A stretch of 28,840 bases of DNA, from NCBI GenBank assembly GCA_900542595.1, contig UQOB01000008.1, forward strand, positions 1-28,840. The letters run 5' to 3'. Shown here in pieces: positions 15,738 to 23,315 of the stretch. A program made the translations under genes and the position numbers. The notes under the pieces were generated by a model that was not told the DNA's origin, did not search any database, and saw only the letters and a list, made by a program, of their open reading frames with translations. The stretch comes from an uncultured Mollicutes bacterium (GTDB lineage Bacteria; Bacillota_I; Bacilli_A; RFN20; CAG-826). Numbering within the stretch: position 1 is the first letter of the stretch; the number at the start of each line of letters is the position of its first letter.

Positions 15738-16490
15738 TTATTCGTAATCGACGACGTCGATCCATTTCATTAAGAAGGCTCTTTGTTCCTTCTTTTGCTT
15801 GACGAGTTGGCTGGCCGCGACAATCGGAATCCATTTTTGGACGTATTGTTTGGCGGTGTCGGTCTTCAAGCAGAAGAGGTCGAGATACTTCTCCGCTAAA
15901 GCGTCTTGATGATCGAGATAGAACAAGAGGTAAGTTCTCGCCGCATCTGCGGAAGCGTTACCTTGGGTGACGTGGCTCCAGTCGATGATGTAAGGAGTGC
16001 CGTCTTTGGTGATGATGATGTTACTGGGGTTAAAGTCGCCGTGGCAGACTTTGTTGTGTCTGGGCATCCCGTTTAAGCGGGTGTGGAGGTCATACCGGAT
16101 AGTAGCAGTTAAATCCGTTTCACTGATTTTCCGATTCATCTTATCGGTCAACCAGTTGAGCTTACTGCACTTATGGGATTGGACGTCGATTTGAAGTTTG
16201 ACGAAGAGGTCGAGATATTCATCGATCTGGTTCGGATTCTTCTTCATTAAATCGGCAAGAGTCGTCCCTTCGATATAATCCATGACGATCGCCCATTTGC
16301 CGTCGATCTTGGTGACTTCCCGGAGCTTCGGAATGTTGATCCCGATTTCTTGGACGAGCGCTTGGTTATGTGCTTCGTTGAGGACGTCACTCGTCGAGTA
16401 GTGTTCATCGAAGAGTTTGATACATTTATCGCCGTCTTTGCTGATGGTCTTAGTCGACCTCACCGCGATAATCTTGTTATTCAAGGTCAT
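15738..16490 (-). CDS. APH/choline-kinase-like phosphotransferase in the hydrogenase operon
   Basis: This 250-residue kinase-fold protein of the aminoglycoside-phosphotransferase superfamily has the catalytic loop CHGDFNPSN (149-157, catalytic Asp152 and Asn157) and the metal-binding IDW (169-171). The hinge region is IVMDYIEGTTLADLM (68-82). The substrate could be a small molecule or a protein; APH-fold families do both. Its place between adhE and the hydrogenase genes, in the same operon as a PP2C phosphatase, suggests a regulatory kinase opposing that phosphatase rather than antibiotic resistance. That is inference. AGGAGG precedes its ATG. Confidence 0.82.
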   Translation of the reverse strand: MTLNNKIIAVRSTKTISKDGDKCIKLFDEHYSTSDVLNEAHNQALVQEIGINIPKLREVTKIDGKWAIVMDYIEGTTLADLMKKNPNQIDEYLDLFVKLQIDVQSHKCSKLNWLTDKMNRKISETDLTATIRYDLHTRLNGMPRHNKVCHGDFNPSNIIITKDGTPYIIDWSHVTQGNASADAARTYLLFYLDHQDALAEKYLDLFCLKTDTAKQYVQKWIPIVAASQLVKQKKEQRAFLMKWIDVVDYE

Positions 16491-16502
16491 TGTCTTTCCT
16501 CC

Positions 16503-19109
16503 TTATTTCCCATAATAAGCCTTGAGATAGATTTCTTTGAGTTCGCTCATCAAAGGATATCTCGGGTTAGCGCCGGTGCATTGATCATCGAAGGCTTGTT
16601 CGGTCATCGCATCGAGGTTATCGAGGAAGTACTTTTCATCGACCCCGTATTCTTTGATGGTCTTCTTGATGCCGATCTTCTTCTTGAGGTCTTCGACCGC
16701 TTTGATGAGGTTATCGACCTTTTCATCGTCGGTCTTACCGCCTAAGTTAAGGGCATCGGCGACCATCGCATACCGTTGTTTGGTGTGCGGATAGCTATAT
16801 TGCGGGAAGGTACCCATCTTGGTGGGAACTTCTTCGCTATTGTATTTGATGACGTAGGGGAGGACTAAGGCATTAGCGATACCGTGCGCGATATGGTGCC
16901 AGGCCCCTAATTTATGAGCTAAGGAGTGGTTGATACCGAGGAAAGCATTCGCGAACGCCATACCGGCCATCGTAGCCGCATTGGCCATTCCTTCTCTCGC
17001 TTCCGCATCGTGCGGGCCATCTTCATAGCAGCGGGGGAGGTATTTAAAGATGAGTTTTAAGCTTTCGATCGCTAAACCATCGGTGAAGGGGGTCGCCATC
17101 ATGCTGGCGATCGCTTCTAAGTCGTGGCTGACGGCATCGATACCGCTAGCGCTGGTTAAGCCTCTCGGAGCGTTCATCATCATATCAGCATCGACAATCG
17201 CCATCTTCGGCATGAGTTCATAGTCAGCAAGCGGATATTTGATGCCGCTATTTTGATCGGTGATAACCGCGAAGGGGGTAACTTCACTACCGGTCCCGGC
17301 GCTGGTCGGAATCGCGATGAAGTAGGCTTTATCGCCCATGTGCGGGAAGGTGTAGACCCGTTTTCTGATATCCATGAACCGCATAGCGAGGTCTAAGAAG
17401 TTGACCTCCGGGTGTTCATAGAGGACCCACATGATCTTACCAGCATCCATCGCCGAACCACCACCGATGGCGATGATGACGTCCGGTTCGAACTTCCGCA
17501 TGGCTTCGGCGCCTTCGGTAGCGCTCTTTAAGCTAGGATCTGGTTCAACATCATAGAAGCAGGTATAAGTGATACCAAGTTCATCGAGTTTATCGGTGAT
17601 TTCTTTGGTGTAACCATTCTTATAAAGGAAATTATCGGTGACGATAAAAGCCTTCTTTTTGTTCATTACGTGTTTTAATTCTTCAAGTGCGACCGGTAAA
17701 CAGCCTTTCTTGAGATACACTTTTTCCGGGGCCCGGAACCACAACATATTTTCTCTCCTTTCCGCCACGGTTTTGATGTTAAGCAAATGTTTGATGCCGA
17801 CGTTTTCGCTGACGCTATTTCCGCCCCAAGAACCACAACCTAAGGTGAGGGAGGGGGCGAGTTTAAAGTTATAGAGGTCGCCGATACCACCTTGGGAGGA
17901 CGGAGTGTTGACTAAGCAACGGCAAGTCTTCATTCTTTCCGCCCATTCATGGAGGTGATCAGTGCCGGTTAAGGTGTTGATGTAGATGGAAGAGGTGTGT
18001 CCGTAACCACCATCAGCGATTAAATGTTCAGCTTTATTTAAAGCATCGCCGAAATCTTTCGCTCTATACATCGCGAGAACCGGTGAAAGTTTTTCGTGAG
18101 CGAATTCTTCAGAAAGTTCAACACTTTCAACTTCCCCGATGAGGACTTTGGTGTCTTCTGGAATCTTAACGCCAGCAAGAGCCGCGATGGTGACCGGTCT
18201 TTGCCCGACAATCTTAGCGTTTAAAGACCCATTGATGATCATCGTCTTTCTGACTTTATCGATTTCATCATCTTTTAAGATATAGCAGCCCCGTTTGAGG
18301 AATTCTTTCTTCGCCGCTTCATAGACTTTATCGAGAATGATGACACTTTGTTCGGAAGCACAGATCATACCATTGTCGAAAGTCTTACTATGGATGATGC
18401 TATTGACCGCTAAAGTGATATCGGCGCTTTCATCGATGATGGCTGGGGTATTACCAGAGCCGACACCGAGAGCAGGTTTACCGGAGCTATAAGCGGAGTG
18501 AACCATGCCGGGACCACCGGTAGCGAGAATGACGTCCGCTTCTTTCATTAAGGTATTTGTCATTTCCAGCGACGGACTATCGATCCAGCCAATGATGTCT
18601 TTCGGAGCGCCAGCTTTCACAGCCGCTTCAAGGACAATCTTCGCCGCTTCTACCGTGCACTTTTTCGCTCTTGGGTGCGGGGAAATGATGATACCGTTTC
18701 TGGTTTTTAAACTGATCAATGTTTTGAAAATCGCGGTGGAAGTGGGGTTAGTGGTCGGAATGACCGCACCGATGACCCCGAGAGGTTCCGCAATTTTCTT
18801 AATTCCGTAAATTTTATCTTCTTCAATGACACCGACCGTTTTGGTGTACCGATATTTGTTGTAGATGTATTCAGCAGCGTAGTGGTTCTTGATGACCTTA
18901 TCTTCTACGCAGCCCATCCCGGTCTCTTGCACCGCCATTTTTGCCAGGGGAATCCGGGCTTGGTTGGCGGCTTCGGCCGCGGCTAAAAAGATTTTGTCCA
19001 CTTGTTCTTGCGTGTAGGTGGCAAAAACTTTTTGGGCTTCGCGGACCCGTTTCAACAGCGCTTCTTCTTTTTCCACGCTGTCAACGAATTCATACTTCGT
19101 TTCTTCCAT
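16503..19109 (-). CDS. adhE: Bifunctional acetaldehyde-CoA / alcohol dehydrogenase
   Basis: This 868-residue AdhE reduces acetyl-CoA through acetaldehyde to ethanol, using two NADH, and forms spirosomes in known homologues. The N-terminal aldehyde-dehydrogenase half (about 1-440) has the catalytic Cys in NGMICASEQS. The C-terminal iron-dependent alcohol-dehydrogenase half has the nucleotide-binding GGGSAMDAGK, IPTSAGTGSEVTPF, and metal-ligand histidines in HSLAHKLGAWHHIAHG. The two halves are joined as usual, with no frameshift. AAGGAG lies 9 nt before the ATG, and the gene begins 3 nt after the rex stop. This makes ethanol production a direct target of the same NADH-responsive promoter as the hydrogenases. 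Confidence 0.97.
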   Translation of the reverse strand: MEETKYEFVDSVEKEEALLKRVREAQKVFATYTQEQVDKIFLAAAEAANQARIPLAKMAVQETGMGCVEDKVIKNHYAAEYIYNKYRYTKTVGVIEEDKIYGIKKIAEPLGVIGAVIPTTNPTSTAIFKTLISLKTRNGIIISPHPRAKKCTVEAAKIVLEAAVKAGAPKDIIGWIDSPSLEMTNTLMKEADVILATGGPGMVHSAYSSGKPALGVGSGNTPAIIDESADITLAVNSIIHSKTFDNGMICASEQSVIILDKVYEAAKKEFLKRGCYILKDDEIDKVRKTMIINGSLNAKIVGQRPVTIAALAGVKIPEDTKVLIGEVESVELSEEFAHEKLSPVLAMYRAKDFGDALNKAEHLIADGGYGHTSSIYINTLTGTDHLHEWAERMKTCRCLVNTPSSQGGIGDLYNFKLAPSLTLGCGSWGGNSVSENVGIKHLLNIKTVAERRENMLWFRAPEKVYLKKGCLPVALEELKHVMNKKKAFIVTDNFLYKNGYTKEITDKLDELGITYTCFYDVEPDPSLKSATEGAEAMRKFEPDVIIAIGGGSAMDAGKIMWVLYEHPEVNFLDLAMRFMDIRKRVYTFPHMGDKAYFIAIPTSAGTGSEVTPFAVITDQNSGIKYPLADYELMPKMAIVDADMMMNAPRGLTSASGIDAVSHDLEAIASMMATPFTDGLAIESLKLIFKYLPRCYEDGPHDAEAREGMANAATMAGMAFANAFLGINHSLAHKLGAWHHIAHGIANALVLPYVIKYNSEEVPTKMGTFPQYSYPHTKQRYAMVADALNLGGKTDDEKVDNLIKAVEDLKKKIGIKKTIKEYGVDEKYFLDNLDAMTEQAFDDQCTGANPRYPLMSELKEIYLKAYYGK

Positions 19110-19112
19110 GAT

Positions 19113-19772
19113 TTATTCTCCTTCTTTTTCCTTTTTGAGGACTTCGTTAAGTTGGGCGGAAAGCAGTGCGAGGCTTCCGGCCATATTTTCATTCCGAATC
19201 GCAATGTTCTTCGGAAGTTTTAGGGGCACCCGAGAAAAATTCCAAAAGGCTCGAATGCCAAGATGAACGAGAAACTCCGCGACAGCGGGAGTTTCGGAAT
19301 TAGGAAGGGTTAAGATAGCAATCTTAATTTCATTGTTTTCTATGACTTCCTTTAGTTTATCAGTATTTAATATGGGTTTGCCATGAATTTCGGTACCAAT
19401 TAAATTTGGATTGGTGTCAAACCCAGCGACGATGTTAAGACCGAGGTCGTTAAAACCATCGTACCCGAGTAAGGCTTGACCTAATTTTCCGGCTCCGACG
19501 AGGACCGCTTTCTTTTCGTGGTTATAGTTTAAAAAGACCTCGATGTCTTTGATTAAATCTTTAATATAATAGCCGACTTTCGGTCTTCCCTGGACTTGGA
19601 TAACTTGGGAAAGATCTTTTTTCACGACCGCGGGATTCTCATTAACTTCTTCAGATAATCCGACAGAAGAAATATATTCTAAACCATTATTACTAAGCTT
19701 CTTTAAGACCCGTAAATAGTTGGGGAGTCTTCCGAAGGTGGTGGGTGACAGATTAGCTACTTCTTGTTTCAT
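19113..19772 (-). CDS. rex: Redox-sensing transcriptional repressor Rex
   Basis: This 219-residue Rex has an N-terminal winged helix (TFGRLPNYLRVLKKL, later VKKDLSQV and GRPKVGYYIKDLI) followed by a Rossmann NAD(H)-binding domain with LVGAGKLGQALLGY. The known role is repression of fermentative genes at low NADH/NAD+ and release when NADH binds. I chose ATG 19772 (MKQEVANLSP), since the family starts close to this point; the upstream ATG at 19844 lies at and upstream of the predicted promoter. No strong Shine-Dalgarno is visible. It heads the operon with adhE 3 nt downstream, and an inverted repeat covers its -10, consistent with autoregulation. Confidence 0.95.
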   Translation of the reverse strand: MKQEVANLSPTTFGRLPNYLRVLKKLSNNGLEYISSVGLSEEVNENPAVVKKDLSQVIQVQGRPKVGYYIKDLIKDIEVFLNYNHEKKAVLVGAGKLGQALLGYDGFNDLGLNIVAGFDTNPNLIGTEIHGKPILNTDKLKEVIENNEIKIAILTLPNSETPAVAEFLVHLGIRAFWNFSRVPLKLPKNIAIRNENMAGSLALLSAQLNEVLKKEKEGE

Positions 19773-19805
19773 AATCGGTACTTTATATATCGGTAATAAA
19801 TTTCC

Positions 19806-19841
19806 CGATAAGATAATAAACTTATCGAAAACCGAGGTCAA
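19806..19841 (-). promoter_or_regulatory. Promoter and operator-like inverted repeat of the rex-hydrogenase operon
   Basis: On the minus strand a TTGACC -35 (19841-19836) is followed by 17 nt and TATTAT (19818-19813). The perfect 7-bp inverted repeat CGATAAG-N8-CTTATCG (19806-19827) is centred on the -10, the expected position for a repressor operator. It does not match the usual TTGTGA-type Rex site, so the binding protein is uncertain. Transcription is predicted to begin near 19806. Confidence 0.6.
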
Positions 19842-19895
19842 CAAAACTCGAAAGTTTTTCTAAGAAAGCTCTTTCAAAGGGACTAAAACTAGACA

Positions 19896-19925
19896 TTGTC
19901 TAAATGGAAATTTTTAAAGTACAAT
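19896..19925 (+). promoter_or_regulatory. Candidate promoter for the 20078 gene
   Basis: TTGTCT (19896-19901), an 18-nt spacer and TACAAT (19920-19925) would give a ~146-nt leader. The inverted repeat TAGAC-ATT-GTCTA (19890-19902) covers the -35, and TTTAGAGAAT occurs twice (19925-19934 and 19990-19999). The promoter is plausible but not strong. Confidence 0.35.
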
Positions 19926-20077
19926 TTAGAGAATGAAAACGGCTGGTTAAAAAATATTGAGAATTCATCGATTAAAAATAACTCTCCATTTTAGAGAATA
20001 ACGTTCTCCATATAGTTTTATATTGGTAGAGATTATGCACGCACGTGAGGAGTAAAATACAACGTTGGAGGAAGAAT

Positions 20078-21016
20078 ATGCATCTCCGTTTATCATCAAT
20101 TGTGAAATCAACTGTCCTCGCAGCGACCGCGATTGGGCTCGGTATCGGTGCGGGCTTCGGCATCAAAAATATTCTGGGCCGGGAAATCATCACCGATTAT
20201 TCGTCCCTTCAAGTTACGGGGATGGATACTAAACCCTTACTTGGACGTTATAACGAACTCGTTGAAGGCAAAACCGATGATTTAGCCTCGCATTTCACCT
20301 ATGCGGAACTCATCAATTTAAGCTTTGCCTTGTTCTACCAAAGCGATAACTACTTCGTCGTCAGCAGCGGTAAAGCGTATGCTAATGCGCTCATTCTTGT
20401 CGAACAAAATATCCGTTCATCTTTCATCAAAAATACTTCTGATTATTTTGAGGAAAGTTTGACCGCATCGACTTTTGTTCAAGATGCTTCCAGAGCTTAT
20501 CTCGATAACGGATCAATTACCCGTTACTTAGGGAAACCCAACGGCGAACTCGATGGTGGGGACTATAAAGAAAGTGAACATATGAGTGTTCCTGATTACC
20601 TTTCCATGATGGGGCGGAACGTCAATAGTGTTACCAACTACATCTTTAATGAACAAACAGTTCTTAAAACCACCGATAACAGCGGTTTAGGAACGTCGTC
20701 GCTCACAAGAAATAACGATAACACCTATACTTTAGAGCTTGAACTTGATCCGATTTTATCGGTTGTCAATTATGTGAAACAAATGAAAACGACCGGGGGA
20801 CTTTCTTCTTACCCGAGCTTCGATTTTGTCCATTTAACTGTCACTCTCGATGATATGTTAAATATTGTTTCTATCACTAATAGCGAAAACTATAGAGCCA
20901 ATATGGAGGCTATCTCCGCGGCCTTATCGAGCTCGATCACCAGTTACTATTTCACTGATAACAACGTGAAAATCCCGACCATCGATCAATGCGTCCCTTA
21001 TGAGGAGTATTTATGA
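20078..21016 (+). CDS. Membrane-anchored extracytoplasmic protein of unknown function
   Basis: This 312-residue protein has one N-terminal hydrophobic helix (about 8-32, Ala/Gly/Ile-rich) without a lipobox. The rest is hydrophilic, rich in Ser, Thr, Asn and Tyr, and contains no Cys until near the C-terminus. It is therefore probably a signal-anchored protein facing outward. I recognise no domain. The start at 20078 is fixed by GGAGG (20067-20071) with 6-nt spacing; the in-frame GTG at 20045 lacks such support. The stop overlaps the start of a 57-aa membrane peptide (ATGA), so the two are coupled and probably work together. The gene is divergent from rex. Confidence 0.75.
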   Translation: MHLRLSSIVKSTVLAATAIGLGIGAGFGIKNILGREIITDYSSLQVTGMDTKPLLGRYNELVEGKTDDLASHFTYAELINLSFALFYQSDNYFVVSSGKAYANALILVEQNIRSSFIKNTSDYFEESLTASTFVQDASRAYLDNGSITRYLGKPNGELDGGDYKESEHMSVPDYLSMMGRNVNSVTNYIFNEQTVLKTTDNSGLGTSSLTRNNDNTYTLELELDPILSVVNYVKQMKTTGGLSSYPSFDFVHLTVTLDDMLNIVSITNSENYRANMEAISAALSSSITSYYFTDNNVKIPTIDQCVPYEEYL

Positions 21017-21186
21017 GCAAGAAAAAGAAAATCATCATCGGGATCGTCTGTTTCTTGGCCTTATTTAGTGCCTCAGCCGTGACAACTTACTTCTTAATTC
21101 CGCCGGAATACCGGACGTATGAACCGGAAACAACGCAGAAAGAAGAAGTGAAAGAAGCAGCTTTAGTAACGCTTCTCGAGGACTAA
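21013..21186 (+). CDS. Small single-pass membrane protein (57 aa)
   Basis: ATG at 21013 overlaps the previous stop (ATGA), with GAGGAG 5 nt upstream. The product starts MSKKKK, then a hydrophobic helix (about 7-29), then a short charged tail rich in Glu and Lys. The positive-inside rule puts the N-terminus in the cytoplasm. It is too short to classify. Its last 24 nt overlap, antisense, the end of the ECF-methyltransferase gene. Translational coupling to the 312-aa anchored protein is the best clue to its role. Confidence 0.7.
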   Translation: MSKKKKIIIGIVCFLALFSASAVTTYFLIPPEYRTYEPETTQKEEVKEAALVTLLED

Positions 21187-22293
21187 CACAAAGTTATCGC
21201 TCTCTTCTTCCTTAACGATCAAATAATCCTTAAGAAAAATCTCAGCCTCAGCAATGGGGCTTTTTAAAACCTCTTTTTTATTGATTTCATTGATTCTTTC
21301 CTTTGAGGTAGTTGAAAGAATAGAGATTTTTCCATGGGGAGTTAAGAGATTACTTAATAAATAAGGTAAGAGAACCTTATTTTCAAAGTGGGGGTAACTA
21401 TTAAAGAAGAGGATGACGTCATATTTTTCTTTGGTTTGATAGAAATAGAAGTCTTGATTTAAGTAGGTGACGTTACTGGGGAAGGGTGTTTTCTTTCCTT
21501 CTTCATAGACTTCTTTCACGCTTTCGAGAGTGGTCACAGTTTTAAAATGCGGGGCTAAAATCCTCGCGATACTTCCGGTTCCACTCCCGATATCTAAGAG
21601 ATTTAAGTTTTGATTTAAGGGGAGGTTTACAAGGATTTCTTGAATTTTAGGATCAGAAACGTTGCTAAAAGCCTTCTTATTTTCTTCGATGTTTTTAAAC
21701 CTTTCTTCGTTCTTTTTCTGGCTATTTTTTAAATGGAAGAGGGTGGCTAAACTCCGGTTATCTGGAAGCAAAAGATCCATCTTATTTAAAGAAATCATCA
21801 GGGTTGGAATGAAAACCACTTGGAAGAGTTGACCCGGCCATGCAGTGATGAAGTAGCTGGTAAAAAAGACCATGAAGGAATAGGGGCGAGAATTAAAGGA
21901 ATAGTAGAAAGTATCGAAGATTCCTCTAACGGCTTTTCCAATAATCAAAGCAGTCAAAAGAGTTAAAAAGACATCTAAAGAATAATATTTAGTTTTATAA
22001 ATCCTATAGAATAAACCGCTAAATAAACCATAACAGGCGAGTTCAATCATCATACCAGGTAAAACAAATAAGGTCGGCATGCCGGTTAAACTAAAAGAAA
22101 GGAGTGGTCCTAATAAGCCGGTCATTAAACCATAAACGGGTCCTAAGATAAAACCGCTTAAAAGAACGGGGATATGCATGGGAAGAAAGATATTGCCCCC
22201 TTGGGGAATCTGGTGGAACAAGAGGGGGACGATGATACAAAGCGCGAGTAAAAAAGCTTCAATCACCATTTTTCTAATCTCTAAATGACGCAT
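21163..22293 (-). CDS. Fusion: ECF S-component-like membrane domain + SAM methyltransferase
   Basis: This is a 376-residue two-part protein. Residues 1-175 are a multi-pass membrane domain with LPMHIPVLLSGFILGP (37-52) and LLSFSLTGMPTL, typical of ECF-transporter substrate-binding (S) components for vitamins or related compounds. A charged linker (about 186-215) follows. Residues 215-376 form a class I SAM-dependent methyltransferase with motif I LLDIGSGTGS (232-241), a probable acidic residue in TTLESVKEV, and YDVILFFNSY as motif II-like. The reading frame is continuous, so the fusion is not a sequencing artefact within this window. It could import a substrate and methylate it on the inner face. 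AAGGA precedes ATG, directly after the rpsD terminator. The transported compound is unknown. Confidence 0.8.
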   Translation of the reverse strand: MRHLEIRKMVIEAFLLALCIIVPLLFHQIPQGGNIFLPMHIPVLLSGFILGPVYGLMTGLLGPLLSFSLTGMPTLFVLPGMMIELACYGLFSGLFYRIYKTKYYSLDVFLTLLTALIIGKAVRGIFDTFYYSFNSRPYSFMVFFTSYFITAWPGQLFQVVFIPTLMISLNKMDLLLPDNRSLATLFHLKNSQKKNEERFKNIEENKKAFSNVSDPKIQEILVNLPLNQNLNLLDIGSGTGSIARILAPHFKTVTTLESVKEVYEEGKKTPFPSNVTYLNQDFYFYQTKEKYDVILFFNSYPHFENKVLLPYLLSNLLTPHGKISILSTTSKERINEINKKEVLKSPIAEAEIFLKDYLIVKEEESDNFVLVLEKRY

Positions 22294-22304
22294 AATTTTT
22301 CCTT

Positions 22305-22347
22305 AGAAAAAAGCCTTCCCCGTTGGAAGATCCAATGAAGAAGGCTT
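22305..22347 (-). terminator. Intrinsic terminator of rpsD
   Basis: The minus-strand arms AAGCCTTC and GAAGGCTT enclose an inner stem TTGGA/TCCAA (22323-22335), and six T follow. It sits between the rpsD stop and the ECF-methyltransferase ATG. Confidence 0.88.
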
Positions 22348-22352
22348 GGCTT

Positions 22353-22958
22353 TTATAACTTCCGGTTATAGTATTCGATGATTTGGCTTTCGTTGATATC
22401 CATCGGGAGTTCATTCCGTTCGGGTTCTCTGACGAAGGTGCCGACCATCTTATCGGTGTCGACAGTGACGTAGGCCGGGATATTGGGTTTCCCATCTAAG
22501 CTTTCTTTCACCACTTTAAGCGGGGAAGCACTCTTTAAGGAAATCTTGTCGTTGACCTTGCAGAGGTAGCTGGGGATATCGATCTTTTTCCCGTTCACTA
22601 AGATGTGGCCGTGATTGACGAGTTGTCTGGCAGCTGCTCTGGTTCTGGCGAAGCCCATCCGATAAACTAAGTTATCGAGCCGACTTTCCAAAATTCGGAA
22701 GAAGGCGAGGCCGGTGACGGTCTTTTCAGCTTTCGCAATCATGAATAAACGACGGAATTGCCGTTCATTGACCCCGTAAAGAGTCCGAAGCTTTTGCTTT
22801 TCTAAAAGTTGAGTGCCGTAACCGCTGGCTTTTCTTTTTCTATCTTGGCCGTGTTGACCCGGACCATAAGCTCTTTTTTTGAGTTCATCGCCCGTTTCTA
22901 AGACCGAGAAAGAAAGATGCCGGCTCTTTTTCCAATTGGAACCTGTGAATCTTGACAT
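22353..22958 (-). CDS. rpsD: 30S ribosomal protein S4
   Basis: This 201-residue primary 16S rRNA-binding protein nucleates assembly of the 30S body. Features are the N-terminal MSRFTGSNWKKSRHL, GQHGQDRKRKASGYG, EKQKLRTLYGVNERQFRRLF and the S4 domain (about 92-155) with RLDNLVYRMGFARTRAAARQLVNHGHILVNGK. The start ATG 22958 has AAAGGAG upstream; a longer in-frame start at 23006 would read through the leader and is rejected. It is monocistronic, with its own promoter, a ~140-nt structured leader (probably for S4 autorepression) and a terminator. Confidence 0.97.
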   Translation of the reverse strand: MSRFTGSNWKKSRHLSFSVLETGDELKKRAYGPGQHGQDRKRKASGYGTQLLEKQKLRTLYGVNERQFRRLFMIAKAEKTVTGLAFFRILESRLDNLVYRMGFARTRAAARQLVNHGHILVNGKKIDIPSYLCKVNDKISLKSASPLKVVKESLDGKPNIPAYVTVDTDKMVGTFVREPERNELPMDINESQIIEYYNRKL

Positions 22959-23100
22959 ATGTTTTTCTCCTTTCTTTGCGTATACAAAGTAAGGGAGTTT
23001 CCCCATTTCCCGGGTGAATCGCTTTCGCTTCCTTAGCTTGGAAGTTACTTCTTTAGCGAATCATCTGACGGAAACGTGAAGCTCTGCTAACTTCTACGCG
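22959..23100 (-). promoter_or_regulatory. Probable S4-binding autoregulatory leader of rpsD
   Basis: The ~140-nt untranslated leader can form two interleaved stems. In transcript order, GAAGTTA (23094-23088) pairs with TAACTTC (23047-23041), and TTCGCT (23060-23055) pairs with AGCGAA (23029-23024). This order 1-2-1'-2' is a pseudoknot. S4 is known to repress its own mRNA in E. coli and Bacillus by binding structured leaders. Homology to a named Rfam leader was not tested. Confidence 0.5.
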
Positions 23101-23106
23101 TTGAAT

Positions 23107-23135
23107 ACTCTAAAGAGTATCTCTCTTCTTGTCAA
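23107..23135 (-). promoter_or_regulatory. Sigma-A promoter of rpsD
   Basis: The minus strand has a consensus TTGACA (23135-23130), a 17-nt spacer and TAGAGT (23112-23107). A 7-bp inverted repeat, ATACTCT-N2-AGAGTAT (23105-23120), covers the -10. Confidence 0.7.
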
Positions 23136-23315
23136 TGAAAATCGTCGGGATTTTCATGATTTTTAAGGATTTTTTGAGAGAAAATTCTCTAATAGATTTT
23201 CTTCCAATCAATTTTAACCTTTTAAAAAGCATTTATCCTTGTAAAACTCCAAGATTTTTCCCTTAGGTTTCTTCTATCTTGCTCTCTATCTTTGTGGTAT
23301 TCTTTAATAAAGAAT

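Noticed and set aside
15738..16490. Aminoglycoside resistance gene
   Set aside because: Only the kinase fold is shared with APH enzymes. The operon context is redox metabolism, and there are no mobile-element signs.
19773..19844. 24-residue N-terminal extension of Rex
   Set aside because: The upstream ATG (19844) lies above the predicted -35, so it would not be in the mRNA. Rex family proteins start near MKQEVANLSP.
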